From positions 1-14,643 of the forward strand of contig DFHZ01000157.1 of the NCBI GenBank assembly GCA_002371985.1: 14,643 nt of DNA. The letters run 5' to 3'. The notes below the pieces were generated by a model, which was not told the DNA's origin, ran no database searches, and saw nothing but the letters and a program-made list of their open reading frames with translations. Both the position numbers and the translations under genes were made by a program. Origin of the DNA: Ruminococcaceae bacterium UBA3710. GTDB taxonomy: Bacteria > Bacillota > Clostridia > Oscillospirales > Acutalibacteraceae. Positions 8,003-14,643 of the stretch are shown piece after piece (the first letter of the stretch is position 1; every line of letters starts with the position of its first letter).

Positions 8003-9010
8003 ATGATTAGAATAGGTCAAATAGGTATTGGTCATAATCACGGCGAAGGAAAAATGCTTGCAGTCAGAAAATTTCCGGAATTATTTGATGTTGTAGGTTT
8101 TGCCGAAGAAAATGAAGAATGGCTTAAAAAGCGTGGAAACTTAAAATGCTATGAGGGACTTAAAAGGTATTCGGTTGATGAGTTGATTGAGAAATGTGAT
8201 GCACTGCTTATTGAAACCGATGTATGGGATTTGACCGCAACTGCACAAAAATGTATAGACTCAGGAAAGCACATACATATTGATAAGCCGGGGAGCGGTA
8301 CTTTAGAAGAGTATAAAACATTACTTGATACCGCCAAAGCGAAAAATCTTATTGTACAGGTTGGATATATGTATCGGTACAACCCTGCTATACAAAAGGC
8401 ATTAGAACTTATAAAGGACGGTAAATTAGGAGAGATTTATTCAATAAATGCTGAAATGAGTACATTTCATTCGGCAAGATACCGAAAGTGGTTGACTAAT
8501 TTCGGCGGAGGAATAATGTATATTTTGGGATGTCATCTAATTGATCTTATAGTTTATTTAATGGGCAGCCCTGAAAAAATACATTCTTTTTTGAAACATA
8601 CGGAACTTGACGGTATTGATGTTGCCGATAATAACTTGGTCGTGCTTGAGTATAAAAAGGCACTTGCAAGAGTATTTGTTTCTTCGGTTGAGGTAAACGG
8701 TTACGGCAGAAGGCAGTTTGTAGTATCCGGGAGCAAGGGAACAGTTAATATTATGCCGATTGAAAATCCGGCGAATATGACATATTCTGATTTGGATATT
8801 GCCAAAAACCCTTATGCTGATTTGAAACGCACGGAAGAAATAACAGAGAAGCCTATTGATTGTAGGTATGATATGATGGTGCAGGATTTTTATGATTATA
8901 TAAAAGGTAATAAATTAAATCCGTACACTTACGAACATGAATATGCAGTACAGGAAGTTTTGGATAAAACAGTAGGCGGTATAAAGTTTTATAGCAACAA
9001 TATAGATTAA
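8003..9010 (+). CDS. Gfo/Idh/MocA-family NAD(P)-dependent oxidoreductase
   Basis: This 335-residue protein belongs to the family that oxidises or reduces one hydroxyl of a sugar, inositol or sugar derivative, with NAD(P) as cofactor. The Rossmann start GQIGIGHNHG lies at residues 5-14. D94-K95-P96 stands in place of the usual EKP motif; the lysine is the conserved catalytic residue. The second domain has GGGIMYILGCHLID, with H178 at the position of the family's catalytic histidine and D181 after it. Length is normal. The Shine-Dalgarno AGGAGTG overlaps the GH31 stop codon, and the start is only 11 nt after it, so translation is probably coupled to GH31. The substrate cannot be named. Context suggests a sugar released by the three upstream glycosidases, or an intact glycoside. 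Non-redox members (for example, glycosidases using a transient 3-keto step) also exist in this fold. Confidence 0.88.
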   Translation: MIRIGQIGIGHNHGEGKMLAVRKFPELFDVVGFAEENEEWLKKRGNLKCYEGLKRYSVDELIEKCDALLIETDVWDLTATAQKCIDSGKHIHIDKPGSGTLEEYKTLLDTAKAKNLIVQVGYMYRYNPAIQKALELIKDGKLGEIYSINAEMSTFHSARYRKWLTNFGGGIMYILGCHLIDLIVYLMGSPEKIHSFLKHTELDGIDVADNNLVVLEYKKALARVFVSSVEVNGYGRRQFVVSGSKGTVNIMPIENPANMTYSDLDIAKNPYADLKRTEEITEKPIDCRYDMMVQDFYDYIKGNKLNPYTYEHEYAVQEVLDKTVGGIKFYSNNID

Positions 9011-9058
9011 TTGCTAAAATCCCATAAAAAGTATTTGTTATTGGAGGATATAATTATT

Positions 9059-10060
9059 ATGAGTAAAAAAATTTTGGTATTGGGCTCAAGCGGTGCTATG
9101 GGGAGTTATATTGTACCGTATCTTGCCGATATGGGTTATAGTGTTACAGCGGTTTCGCTTGATGACGAAAAGCCGTATAACGATAATGTCACCTGTATAA
9201 AGGCTGATGTAAGGAACAAAGAGTTTCTTTTGAGTTTACTCTCACAAAAATTTGATGGTTTGGTTGATTTTTCATACTATTCTTATAAAGAATTCAGAGA
9301 GTATTATAAACTGTTTTTGGAAAATACAGGACACTATATTTTCTTATCCTCTTGTCGTGTTTATGCAAATGAAGAAGTACCGGTAAAAGAAACATCACCT
9401 CGACTTCTTGATGTTTCTACAGATACTAAATTACTTGCTTCTAACGATTATTGCATTGTTAAGGCAAAGAAAGAAGATATGTTATTGTTATCTGATTATG
9501 ATAATTGGACGATTGTTCGACCGGCTACCACTTTTTCTAAAATGCGTTTTCAATTAGTTACTTTAGAGGCGGTAAACTGCGTAGGTAGAGCAAGAAAAGG
9601 TAAAAAAGTTGTCCTTCCTGAACAAGCAAAAGATATTCCTGCTACACTTTGTTGGGCAGGGGATGTATCTATGATGATTGCAAAGTTGTTTTTCAATGAT
9701 GATGCAAAGCGTCAAATATTTAATGTTTGTTCCAGCGAGTATCATACTTGGGGTGAAATAGCCGATTATTATAATAAAATCTGCGGTTTAGAGGCCGTGT
9801 GGGTAGATAAAGAAGACTATCTTAAAATTATAAGCCCCGAACTTAATCTTAATGTTCGTTGGCAACTGGAATATGCAAGAATGTTTAATCGCATCACGGA
9901 CAATTCAAAAGTTTTGAGATTTACGGGAATGAAACAGGAACAACTAACACCACTTTATGACGCACTGAAAATGATGGTTGATGCAATTCCCGACGATTAT
10001 GTCTTCCCTGAAACTGATGTCAGCCGTAGAATGGATGAATATTTGGAGGAAAAATTATGA
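9059..10060 (+). CDS. Extended SDR: NAD-dependent epimerase/dehydratase-like protein
   Basis: This 333-residue protein has the nucleotide-binding motif GSSGAMG at residues 9-15 after a short beta strand, and a YxxxK pair, Y131 and K135 (YCIVK), as in extended short-chain dehydrogenases. NWTIVRPATTF and the later TWGEIADYY are typical of the epimerase/dehydratase branch. The frame is open further upstream to a TTG at 9011 next to the previous stop, but GGAGG at 9043-9047 lies 11 nt before ATG 9059 and the fold begins right after that ATG, so I choose 9059. Known relatives act on nucleotide sugars, but many uncharacterised members sit in sugar clusters and use other substrates. It is likely cytoplasmic. 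Its stop codon overlaps the next start by four bases. The substrate is unknown; a keto-sugar made by the preceding Gfo/Idh/MocA enzyme is an inference only. Confidence 0.82.
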   Translation: MSKKILVLGSSGAMGSYIVPYLADMGYSVTAVSLDDEKPYNDNVTCIKADVRNKEFLLSLLSQKFDGLVDFSYYSYKEFREYYKLFLENTGHYIFLSSCRVYANEEVPVKETSPRLLDVSTDTKLLASNDYCIVKAKKEDMLLLSDYDNWTIVRPATTFSKMRFQLVTLEAVNCVGRARKGKKVVLPEQAKDIPATLCWAGDVSMMIAKLFFNDDAKRQIFNVCSSEYHTWGEIADYYNKICGLEAVWVDKEDYLKIISPELNLNVRWQLEYARMFNRITDNSKVLRFTGMKQEQLTPLYDALKMMVDAIPDDYVFPETDVSRRMDEYLEEKL

Positions 10061-11031
10061 AAGCAATGCTTGTAGATGCAAATAAAAATCTTGTTTGGTC
10101 GGATGTTGCCGACCCTATCATTAAAGATGATGAAGTGCTTGTCAAAATCCATGCTGCTGCATTAAACAGGGCTGATTTACTGCAAAGGCAGGGCAAATAT
10201 CCATCTCCTGCGGGGTGCCCGGAATGGATGGGTCTTGAAATTGCCGGAGAAATTGTGGAAATTGGCAAAAAAGTTACAAATTGGAAAATGGGCGATAAAG
10301 TTTGTGCTCTTTTAGGCGGTGGCGGTTATGCAGAATATGTAGCAGTTAAGTATGATATGCTTATGCCGATACCAAAAGGACTTTCAATGGAAGAAGCTGC
10401 TGCTTTACCTGAAGCATACGCAACATCGTATCTTAACCTCTTTATTGAAGGCCATTTAGAGGAAGGACAGACGGCATTTATCCCTGCGGGTGCCAGCGGT
10501 TTGGCTTCTGTTGCAATTCCGATGGCAAAGGCTTTCGGTGCAAAGGTTATTACTTCTGTTTTATCTGACGAAATTGCAGAAAAAATAAAGCCTCTTGGCG
10601 CAGATGTAATCATAAATTCTACTACACAATCGGTTGAAGATATATTAAAAGCCGAAGAAGAAAACGGCACTCCTGTTAATGTATCAATGGACTGTCTGTC
10701 GGGTGAAACACTTGGCAAAAGTTTGCCGTTCATGGCAAGAGGCGGATATTGGGTTGTGATTTCAACTCTTGCCGGAATTGAAACAACTGTGCAACTAAGA
10801 CCGTTACTTACAAAGGGACTGCATTTAGTAGGCTCAATGCTAAGAAACAGGACGCCTGAATTTAAAGCATATATTTTATCTGAACTTGTTGAGAAGGTAT
10901 GGCCTAAAATCGAAAGCGGTGCCATAACGCCGTCGATTTATAAGGTTCTTCCAATGTCAGAAGCTACCGAAGCACACGCAATTTTAGAGCGTGGCGAAAA
11001 TGTAGGTAAAGTTGTATTGAAGGTAGTATAA
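10057..11031 (+). CDS. Zinc-free MDR oxidoreductase, quinone oxidoreductase (PIG3-like)
   Basis: This 324-residue protein is a medium-chain dehydrogenase/reductase of the quinone-oxidoreductase type, which reduces quinones or alpha,beta-unsaturated carbonyls with NAD(P)H. The N-terminal GroES-like domain has NRADLLQRQGKYPSPAG (37-53) followed by GLEIAGEI, a signature close to the TP53I3/PIG3 group. The Rossmann domain has AGASGLASVA (144-153), matching the family's glycine-rich cofactor loop. The cysteine and histidine zinc ligands of alcohol dehydrogenases are absent. Length is normal for this group. The ATG overlaps the stop of the SDR gene (ATGA at 10057-10060), a sign of translational coupling. 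Its place in a glycosidase operon hints at reduction of an enone or keto compound derived from a sugar or a plant aglycone, but nothing in the sequence names the substrate. Confidence 0.88.
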   Translation: MKAMLVDANKNLVWSDVADPIIKDDEVLVKIHAAALNRADLLQRQGKYPSPAGCPEWMGLEIAGEIVEIGKKVTNWKMGDKVCALLGGGGYAEYVAVKYDMLMPIPKGLSMEEAAALPEAYATSYLNLFIEGHLEEGQTAFIPAGASGLASVAIPMAKAFGAKVITSVLSDEIAEKIKPLGADVIINSTTQSVEDILKAEEENGTPVNVSMDCLSGETLGKSLPFMARGGYWVVISTLAGIETTVQLRPLLTKGLHLVGSMLRNRTPEFKAYILSELVEKVWPKIESGAITPSIYKVLPMSEATEAHAILERGENVGKVVLKVV

Positions 11032-11933
11032 TGAAAAACAATACAAAAAGCATAATACTATCTTTACTTGTAATGGCACTTTGGGGATCGCTTTTTCCAA
11101 TGATTAAATTGGGCTATACTGCACTTGAAATTAACTCAAAATCTGTGCCCGATATTTTAATGTTTGCAAGTTACAGATTTATAATAGGGGGATTTGCCGT
11201 ATCGGCATTTTCCTTTTTTAGAAGAGAAAAGATTGCAAATCCGAAAGTAAAGAATATTATTTATATTGTAATTATGGGTTTCTTTTCCATAGTGTTGCAT
11301 TATGCCTTTACATATATAGGATTGAGCACAACCGACAGTTCTAAGACGGCTTTAATTAAGCAGTCCGGTGCACTGATTTATGTCTGTTTTGCATTCTTGT
11401 TTTTTAAAAACGAGAAATTTAACATATTGAAAATAATAGGTGCAATTATCGGATTTGCCGGGATAGTTGCTATAAATTATAATCATAACGGCATTAGATT
11501 TGCAACGGGCGACATTCTTATAATCGGAGCCTCAATTTGTACGGTTATTGCAAATGTTATAAGCAAAAAATCGGTTGAAGGGAATTCTCCATATTGGATA
11601 ACAGGTATATCACAACTTTTCGGTGGTATAGTTCTATTTATTGTCGCAATTATAATGGGCGCTGATATGTTGCAATTCAATAATACGGCGATTTTGATAT
11701 TTGCCTATATTTGTATAGCATCAATCGCTTCATATACATTGTGGTATTATGTTTTAAGGAATAACAGTCTTTCAAAAATGTTTATAATCAAATTTGCCGA
11801 GCCATTATTTGCGTGTGTTTTCGGTGCTATAATCTTGGGTGAAAATATTCTAAAATGGCAGTATCTTATTGCTTTTTTGCTTATTTCTTTTGGTATTATT
11901 TTAGGAAACAAGAGCGATATTGCAAAAGAATGA
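11031..11933 (+). CDS. EamA-family (DMT superfamily) membrane permease
   Basis: This 300-residue protein has about ten hydrophobic segments arranged as two repeats of five, as in EamA transporters. Segment 1 contains ALWGSLFPMIKLGY. The second half ends with FAEPLFACVFGAIILGE, typical of the end of an EamA repeat, followed by a last helix and a short lysine-rich tail (NKSDIAKE). It sits in the cytoplasmic membrane. Family members mostly export amino acids or small metabolites, or import sugar-like compounds; the substrate here is unknown. The start codon shares one base with the stop of the preceding gene (TAATG at 11029-11033), so it is almost surely translated from the same mRNA. As last gene of the operon it may remove or take up a product of the enzymes upstream. 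It is the only transporter in the window. Confidence 0.88.
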   Translation: MKNNTKSIILSLLVMALWGSLFPMIKLGYTALEINSKSVPDILMFASYRFIIGGFAVSAFSFFRREKIANPKVKNIIYIVIMGFFSIVLHYAFTYIGLSTTDSSKTALIKQSGALIYVCFAFLFFKNEKFNILKIIGAIIGFAGIVAINYNHNGIRFATGDILIIGASICTVIANVISKKSVEGNSPYWITGISQLFGGIVLFIVAIIMGADMLQFNNTAILIFAYICIASIASYTLWYYVLRNNSLSKMFIIKFAEPLFACVFGAIILGENILKWQYLIAFLLISFGIILGNKSDIAKE

Positions 11934-11978
11934 GCCTGAATATGCGTAGAAAAGTTAGACTTTATTATTCTTAAACAG

Positions 11979-12026
11979 AAAAGACATATCAATTTGAATT
12001 GTTTAGTTCTTTTTGATATGTCTTTT
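11979..12026. terminator. Bidirectional intrinsic terminator between converging genes
   Basis: AAAAGACATATCAA (11979-11992) is the exact reverse complement of TTGATATGTCTTTT (12013-12026), with a 20-nt loop. The + strand continues with one more T and then ATTTAG. On the - strand the arm ends in TTTT as well, so the structure can end transcription in both directions. It lies 45 nt after the stop of the EamA gene and 4 nt beyond the stop of the AraC gene on the opposite strand. It is the only clear terminator with T-runs in the window and marks the end of the long operon. Confidence 0.85.
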
Positions 12027-12029
12027 TAT

Positions 12030-12860
12030 TTAGTCGTTTTTTAATTTAATTTGTTTGGCATACTTTTGCGGTGATATGCCGGTTATTTTTTTGAAAGTTT
12101 TGCTGAAATGATAAATATCGGAAAAATTAAGTTCATCGGCTATTTCGCCGATAGAGTGGGTATCAAGAAGGAGTAACTGTTTTGCTTTTTCAATACGATG
12201 CTTTTGCCTGAACTCGATAGGATTAACACCGCTGTATTCTCTGAAAAGTTTTCTGAAATACCCCTCACTTACTCCGCAAATTTGTGCTATCTCATCCATT
12301 GTTTTATCGGAACTGCTCTCCATAAGTTCAATACCTTCGCTTATATATTTAAACTTGTGATTAACAATCTTTTTGCGTCGGCTTTGACATGCCAACCCGA
12401 AAATTTGATAAATTGCAGAAGTTATTATCGGTGTGCAAACAATATTTTTATTAAACTCTTCAGCCGCCGCTTCTATAAAGAAAGCAGTTGCCGAATCAAG
12501 ATTTTTTATACAAATTTTAGGTGAAAGCGTGGGAGTTATTTCTTTATCGTTAATGTCTTTAAGTTGAAAATGAAAAACAACACTGTCATCTTGATTGGGT
12601 GCCGTGTCTAAAAAATCGACAGTATATTCAATACCTTTTGACATATAAGCAACTTGATTTTTTTCTGCAAATAATGTCTTGCCGTTAATATCGGTAATTT
12701 TTGCAGAACAATTTTTAAACCAAAGAAATGTATGAGAGGGCTTAGGTTTGCCGATGCAGGAATAGAAATTGTTTCGAGTATACCAATTTTGCCCCTTGGC
12801 TAATGGTTCGCTTATAAAAAATTCAGAATTATAAAGATTTTCAAAAGGAACAATATCCAT
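12030..12860 (-). CDS. AraC-family transcriptional regulator
   Basis: This 276-residue protein has a C-terminal AraC/XylS DNA-binding region (about 185-270). The first helix-turn-helix is near MDEIAQICGVSEGYFRKLF (188-206). The second is near IGEIADELNFSDIYHFSKTF (237-256), followed by the family ending TGISPQKYAK. Residues 1-170 form an N-terminal domain with no motif I can name; it is probably a cupin-like sugar-sensing domain, as in other regulators of this size. The start is set by ATG at 12860 on the - strand, after a purine-rich GGCGGGTG about five nt upstream. It is transcribed away from the isomerase gene and converges on the glycosidase operon. The divergent layout suggests it controls the isomerase unit, usually as an activator that responds to the pathway's sugar. 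Control of the glycosidase operon is possible but not shown. Confidence 0.9.
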   Translation of the reverse strand: MDIVPFENLYNSEFFISEPLAKGQNWYTRNNFYSCIGKPKPSHTFLWFKNCSAKITDINGKTLFAEKNQVAYMSKGIEYTVDFLDTAPNQDDSVVFHFQLKDINDKEITPTLSPKICIKNLDSATAFFIEAAAEEFNKNIVCTPIITSAIYQIFGLACQSRRKKIVNHKFKYISEGIELMESSSDKTMDEIAQICGVSEGYFRKLFREYSGVNPIEFRQKHRIEKAKQLLLLDTHSIGEIADELNFSDIYHFSKTFKKITGISPQKYAKQIKLKND

Positions 12861-13013
12861 ATTTACACCCGCCTATATATGATAATTCATATTATATCAT
12901 ATTTTTATATAAATTGAAACGATTTTTACAAAAAATGTAATGTTTCTAACATTTATTTAAGCGAGGTTTGCTTGTATAATTTTTATATCAAAACTGTAGA
13001 AGGGAAGAATATT
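12861..13013. promoter_or_regulatory. Divergent promoter region between the AraC regulator and the isomerase
   Basis: For the isomerase (+ strand), TATAAT lies at 12975-12980, about 34 nt before ATG 13014. The -35 at 17-bp spacing (12952-12957, TTTATT) is weak, as expected for an activator-dependent promoter. For the regulator (- strand), TATAAT lies at 12896-12891 with TTTCAA at 12919-12914 as a weak -35. Between them is a perfect inverted repeat AATGTT-TCT-AACATT (12939-12953), directly upstream of and touching the isomerase -35. A second short one is TTACA-AAAAA-TGTAA (12926-12940). Either could be a regulator site. Confidence 0.6.
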
Positions 13014-14417
13014 ATGTTTGATTATAAAGTGAAAATCGGTCTTGTTGCTATGCGTCGCAATACTACCGATCGCCCAAGAGGTACATTTCTTACCTGGTAT
13101 TCGGCTGAACAGCGAGGTAAAAGATTTGTTCAGTACATTGAAGACAACTTTACAAACGAAAATGTTAGTTTCGTAGATAATAAGGGTATCGGTATTAAGG
13201 ACCTTGTGTTTGACGATGCTTCTGCTAAACAGGTTGTTGACCGATTTAAAAATGAAAATGTAGATGCCGTAATGATTATAAATTGTAATTTCGGTAACGA
13301 GGAAGCGGCAGCAGATATTGCCGAGGCTCTCGGTAAGCCGGTTCTTTTGTGGGCACCTCTTGATGACGAATATTATGTTGACGGTATGCGTCCAACCGAT
13401 TCACAGTGCGGACTTTTTGGTGTTTCCCGCCAAATGCAACGATACCACATTCCTTTTTCACATTTGCCTTGTTGCAGAGTAGAAAGCGACGAATTTAAAG
13501 AAGGCTTTGAAAGTTTCGTGCGTGTTGCTTGTATGGTTAAAAACTTTAAGGGTATGCGTATAGGTCAGGTTGGTGCCCGTCCCGCTCCTTTCTTTTCTGT
13601 TATCTGGAACGAAGGCGAGTTAATGGAAAAATTCGGTGTTCGCATTGTTCCTATCAACTTTGCTGTCATTGAACAAAGAATGAAAACCGCAGAAACCGAC
13701 TATGCAGACGAAATTGCCGAATATGAGCAATATTTCCTCACAAATTACGAACTTGACGATTTAACTCCTAAATACATAAAACCAATGGCTACAATGGCTG
13801 CTATGTATAAACACCTTTTTGAAGAATTTAATCTTGATGTTATTTCGGCAGAGTGCTGGACGGCAACTCCTATTATGTTTGACGGTCTTGCACCTTGTGC
13901 AGTTTACGGTTTACTCAATGAAATGGGATATATGATTTCCTGCGAAAGCGACATACACTGTGCTATGACAATGGCACTTCTTAAATGTGCAACACTTGGA
14001 AAGGGCAGACCTTTATTCGGTGAGTTTACGGTAAGACATCCTGAAAATAAAAATGCCGAACTCTTATGGCACTGCGGACCTTTCCCTGTAAGTGAAAAAG
14101 CCGAGGGAACAAAGGCTCGACTTGTAAATCAAAGGGCATGGCTTCGTGGTCGCGACGGTGAATATACCGTTGTTCGTATTGACCAGGAAAGCGGAAATTA
14201 TATGGTTTTGCCGCTTCTATGTAAAACAACCGAAGGTCCTCAAACACATGGTACATATATTTGGGGCGAATTTGAAAATTTACAAGCCGTTGAGGATAGA
14301 TTGATAGACGGTCCGTATATTCACCATTTTGTTGAAATGCGTGGCAATTATACGAAAGAAATCAAGGAATTCTGTAAATATTTTCCCAACCTTAAGGTTG
14401 ATGAATCTGTTAAATAA
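13014..14417 (+). CDS. L-fucose/L-arabinose isomerase-like protein
   Basis: This 467-residue protein resembles the fucose/arabinose isomerase family, which interconverts an aldose and a ketose with a divalent metal. Seen in the sequence: an N-terminal Rossmann-like region (KIGLVAMRRN, then VDAVMIINCNFGNEEAA), a central SAECWTATP with E280, CESDIHCAMTMALL with E311 and D313, and C-terminal H412 (THGTY) and H437/H438 (IHHF). E280, D313 and one of these histidines are the likely metal ligands by analogy with the Glu, Asp and His of FucI; this is inference. It is shorter than E. coli FucI (about 590) and AraA (about 500), so it belongs to a compact branch whose substrate I cannot state. The start is ATG 13014 with AGAAGGGA at 12998-13005; a TTG at 12972 is in frame but the -10 box lies inside that extension. 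It is followed after 21 nt by an FAD-oxidase gene. Confidence 0.75.
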   Translation: MFDYKVKIGLVAMRRNTTDRPRGTFLTWYSAEQRGKRFVQYIEDNFTNENVSFVDNKGIGIKDLVFDDASAKQVVDRFKNENVDAVMIINCNFGNEEAAADIAEALGKPVLLWAPLDDEYYVDGMRPTDSQCGLFGVSRQMQRYHIPFSHLPCCRVESDEFKEGFESFVRVACMVKNFKGMRIGQVGARPAPFFSVIWNEGELMEKFGVRIVPINFAVIEQRMKTAETDYADEIAEYEQYFLTNYELDDLTPKYIKPMATMAAMYKHLFEEFNLDVISAECWTATPIMFDGLAPCAVYGLLNEMGYMISCESDIHCAMTMALLKCATLGKGRPLFGEFTVRHPENKNAELLWHCGPFPVSEKAEGTKARLVNQRAWLRGRDGEYTVVRIDQESGNYMVLPLLCKTTEGPQTHGTYIWGEFENLQAVEDRLIDGPYIHHFVEMRGNYTKEIKEFCKYFPNLKVDESVK

Positions 14418-14438
14418 TTTTTAAAGGAGAAAATAAGA

Positions 14439-14643
14439 ATGCAGTATCAAATGAATGAATTTTTATTTGCAATGATACTTACCGAACTTGAAGATGCGGT
14501 AGGTAAAGAGAATTGCTCTACAAGAGCAATCGACAAGGTAACGCATAGTGTTGACTACTATTGGCTTTCCCGTATGTGGGCGGATAGAGGTCAGCGTATG
14601 CCTGAGGCTGATTTTGTTGTTTGCCCTAAAGATGCGACAGAGG
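14439..14643 (+). CDS. FAD-linked oxidase (GlcD-like), N-terminal fragment cut by window end
   Basis: Only 68 codons are in the window; the frame is open to the end. AGGAGA at 14425-14430, eight nt before ATG 14439, gives a clear start. The visible segment reads HSVDYYWLSRMWADRG followed by EADFVVCPKDATE. This looks like the beginning of FAD-binding type-4 oxidoreductases (glycolate oxidase GlcD, lactate dehydrogenase and similar), where the phrase P-D-x-V-V-x-P-x-x-x-E-E leads into the FAD-binding domain. The glycine-rich FAD loop expected next is outside the window. Such enzymes oxidise 2-hydroxy acids or sugar acids. It is probably co-transcribed with the isomerase, only 21 nt upstream. 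The family call comes from pattern recognition of a short fragment and should be treated as tentative. Confidence 0.55.
   Translation, partial: MQYQMNEFLFAMILTELEDAVGKENCSTRAIDKVTHSVDYYWLSRMWADRGQRMPEADFVVCPKDATE

Noticed and set aside
9011..9058. Longer SDR reading frame starting at TTG 9011
   Set aside because: It begins directly after the previous stop with no ribosome binding site, while GGAGG at 9043-9047 serves ATG 9059 and the Rossmann fold starts there.
12198..12524. A 108-residue + strand frame inside the AraC gene
   Set aside because: It overlaps the conserved helix-turn-helix region in antisense and has no ribosome binding site or family motif.
12914..12930. Possible catabolite-control (cre) site around TTGAAACGATTTTTACA
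   Set aside because: The spacing between TG and the central CG is one base short of the cre consensus and the right half does not match.
12972..13013. Longer isomerase reading frame starting at TTG 12972
   Set aside because: The TATAAT at 12975-12980 lies inside this extension, and a good Shine-Dalgarno precedes ATG 13014, where the protein fold begins.
5553..14417. Sulfoquinovose degradation locus (GH31 sulfoquinovosidase plus isomerase)
   Set aside because: The GH31 motif WWMDWQQG does not look like a sulfoquinovosidase active site, and no aldolase, transaldolase or sulfonate gene is present.
1..14643. tRNA, rRNA, CRISPR arrays, insertion sequences, attachment sites
   Set aside because: I read both strands and saw no cloverleaf-like gene, regularly spaced repeats, transposase motifs or long terminal inverted repeats.

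Overview
The window looks like part of the chromosome of an anaerobic, low-GC Firmicute of the Clostridia type (gut or rumen relatives of Ruminococcus, Oscillospiraceae or Lachnospiraceae). This rests on the AT-rich coding sequence, the Shine-Dalgarno sites of the AGGAG type, the tightly packed co-directional genes, and a permuted GH3 enzyme of the kind known from Ruminococcus albus and Butyrivibrio. I cannot fix the genus. I see no tRNA, rRNA, CRISPR array, insertion sequence or phage gene.

Layout. (1) Positions 2-1054 hold the 3' part of a probably secreted GH16 endo-glucanase-like enzyme, whose N-terminus lies outside the window. (2) Positions 1055-1188 are a short intergenic stretch with two back-to-back hairpins: a 16-bp stem with a UUUU loop, then a perfect 11-bp inverted repeat just before the next gene. 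(3) Positions 1189-11933 hold seven genes on the + strand, with gaps of at most 48 nt and two overlaps, so very likely one operon. The order is GH13 oligo-1,6-glucosidase-like, domain-permuted GH3 beta-glucosidase-like, GH31 alpha-glucosidase-like, Gfo/Idh/MocA oxidoreductase, extended SDR epimerase/dehydratase-like protein, zinc-free quinone-oxidoreductase-like MDR protein, and an EamA/DMT permease. (4) A 14-bp inverted repeat flanked by T-runs on both strands (11979-12026) probably terminates this operon and the converging gene. (5) An AraC-family regulator lies on the - strand (12030-12860). It diverges from an L-fucose/L-arabinose isomerase-like gene (13014-14417), which is followed by the start of an FAD-linked oxidase cut by the window end.

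How the genes may work together (inference). GH16 would cut a beta-glucan outside the cell. The three operon glycosidases show no signal peptide and so would act in the cytoplasm on imported oligosaccharides, covering alpha-1,6/alpha-1,4 and beta-glucosidic links. Downstream are three NAD(P)-type oxidoreductases of different folds and one exporter/permease. This suggests that the released sugar or aglycone is oxidised, isomerised or reduced, and that something is then exported. The AraC gene with the isomerase and oxidase looks like a second, separately regulated sugar-conversion unit. No sugar importer (ABC or PTS) is visible in the window.

The most interesting points are the operon that mixes three glycosidase families with a three-enzyme redox module, the isomerase plus FAD-oxidase pair under a divergent AraC regulator, the permuted GH3, and the structured leader ahead of the operon. 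None of these proves a new system.
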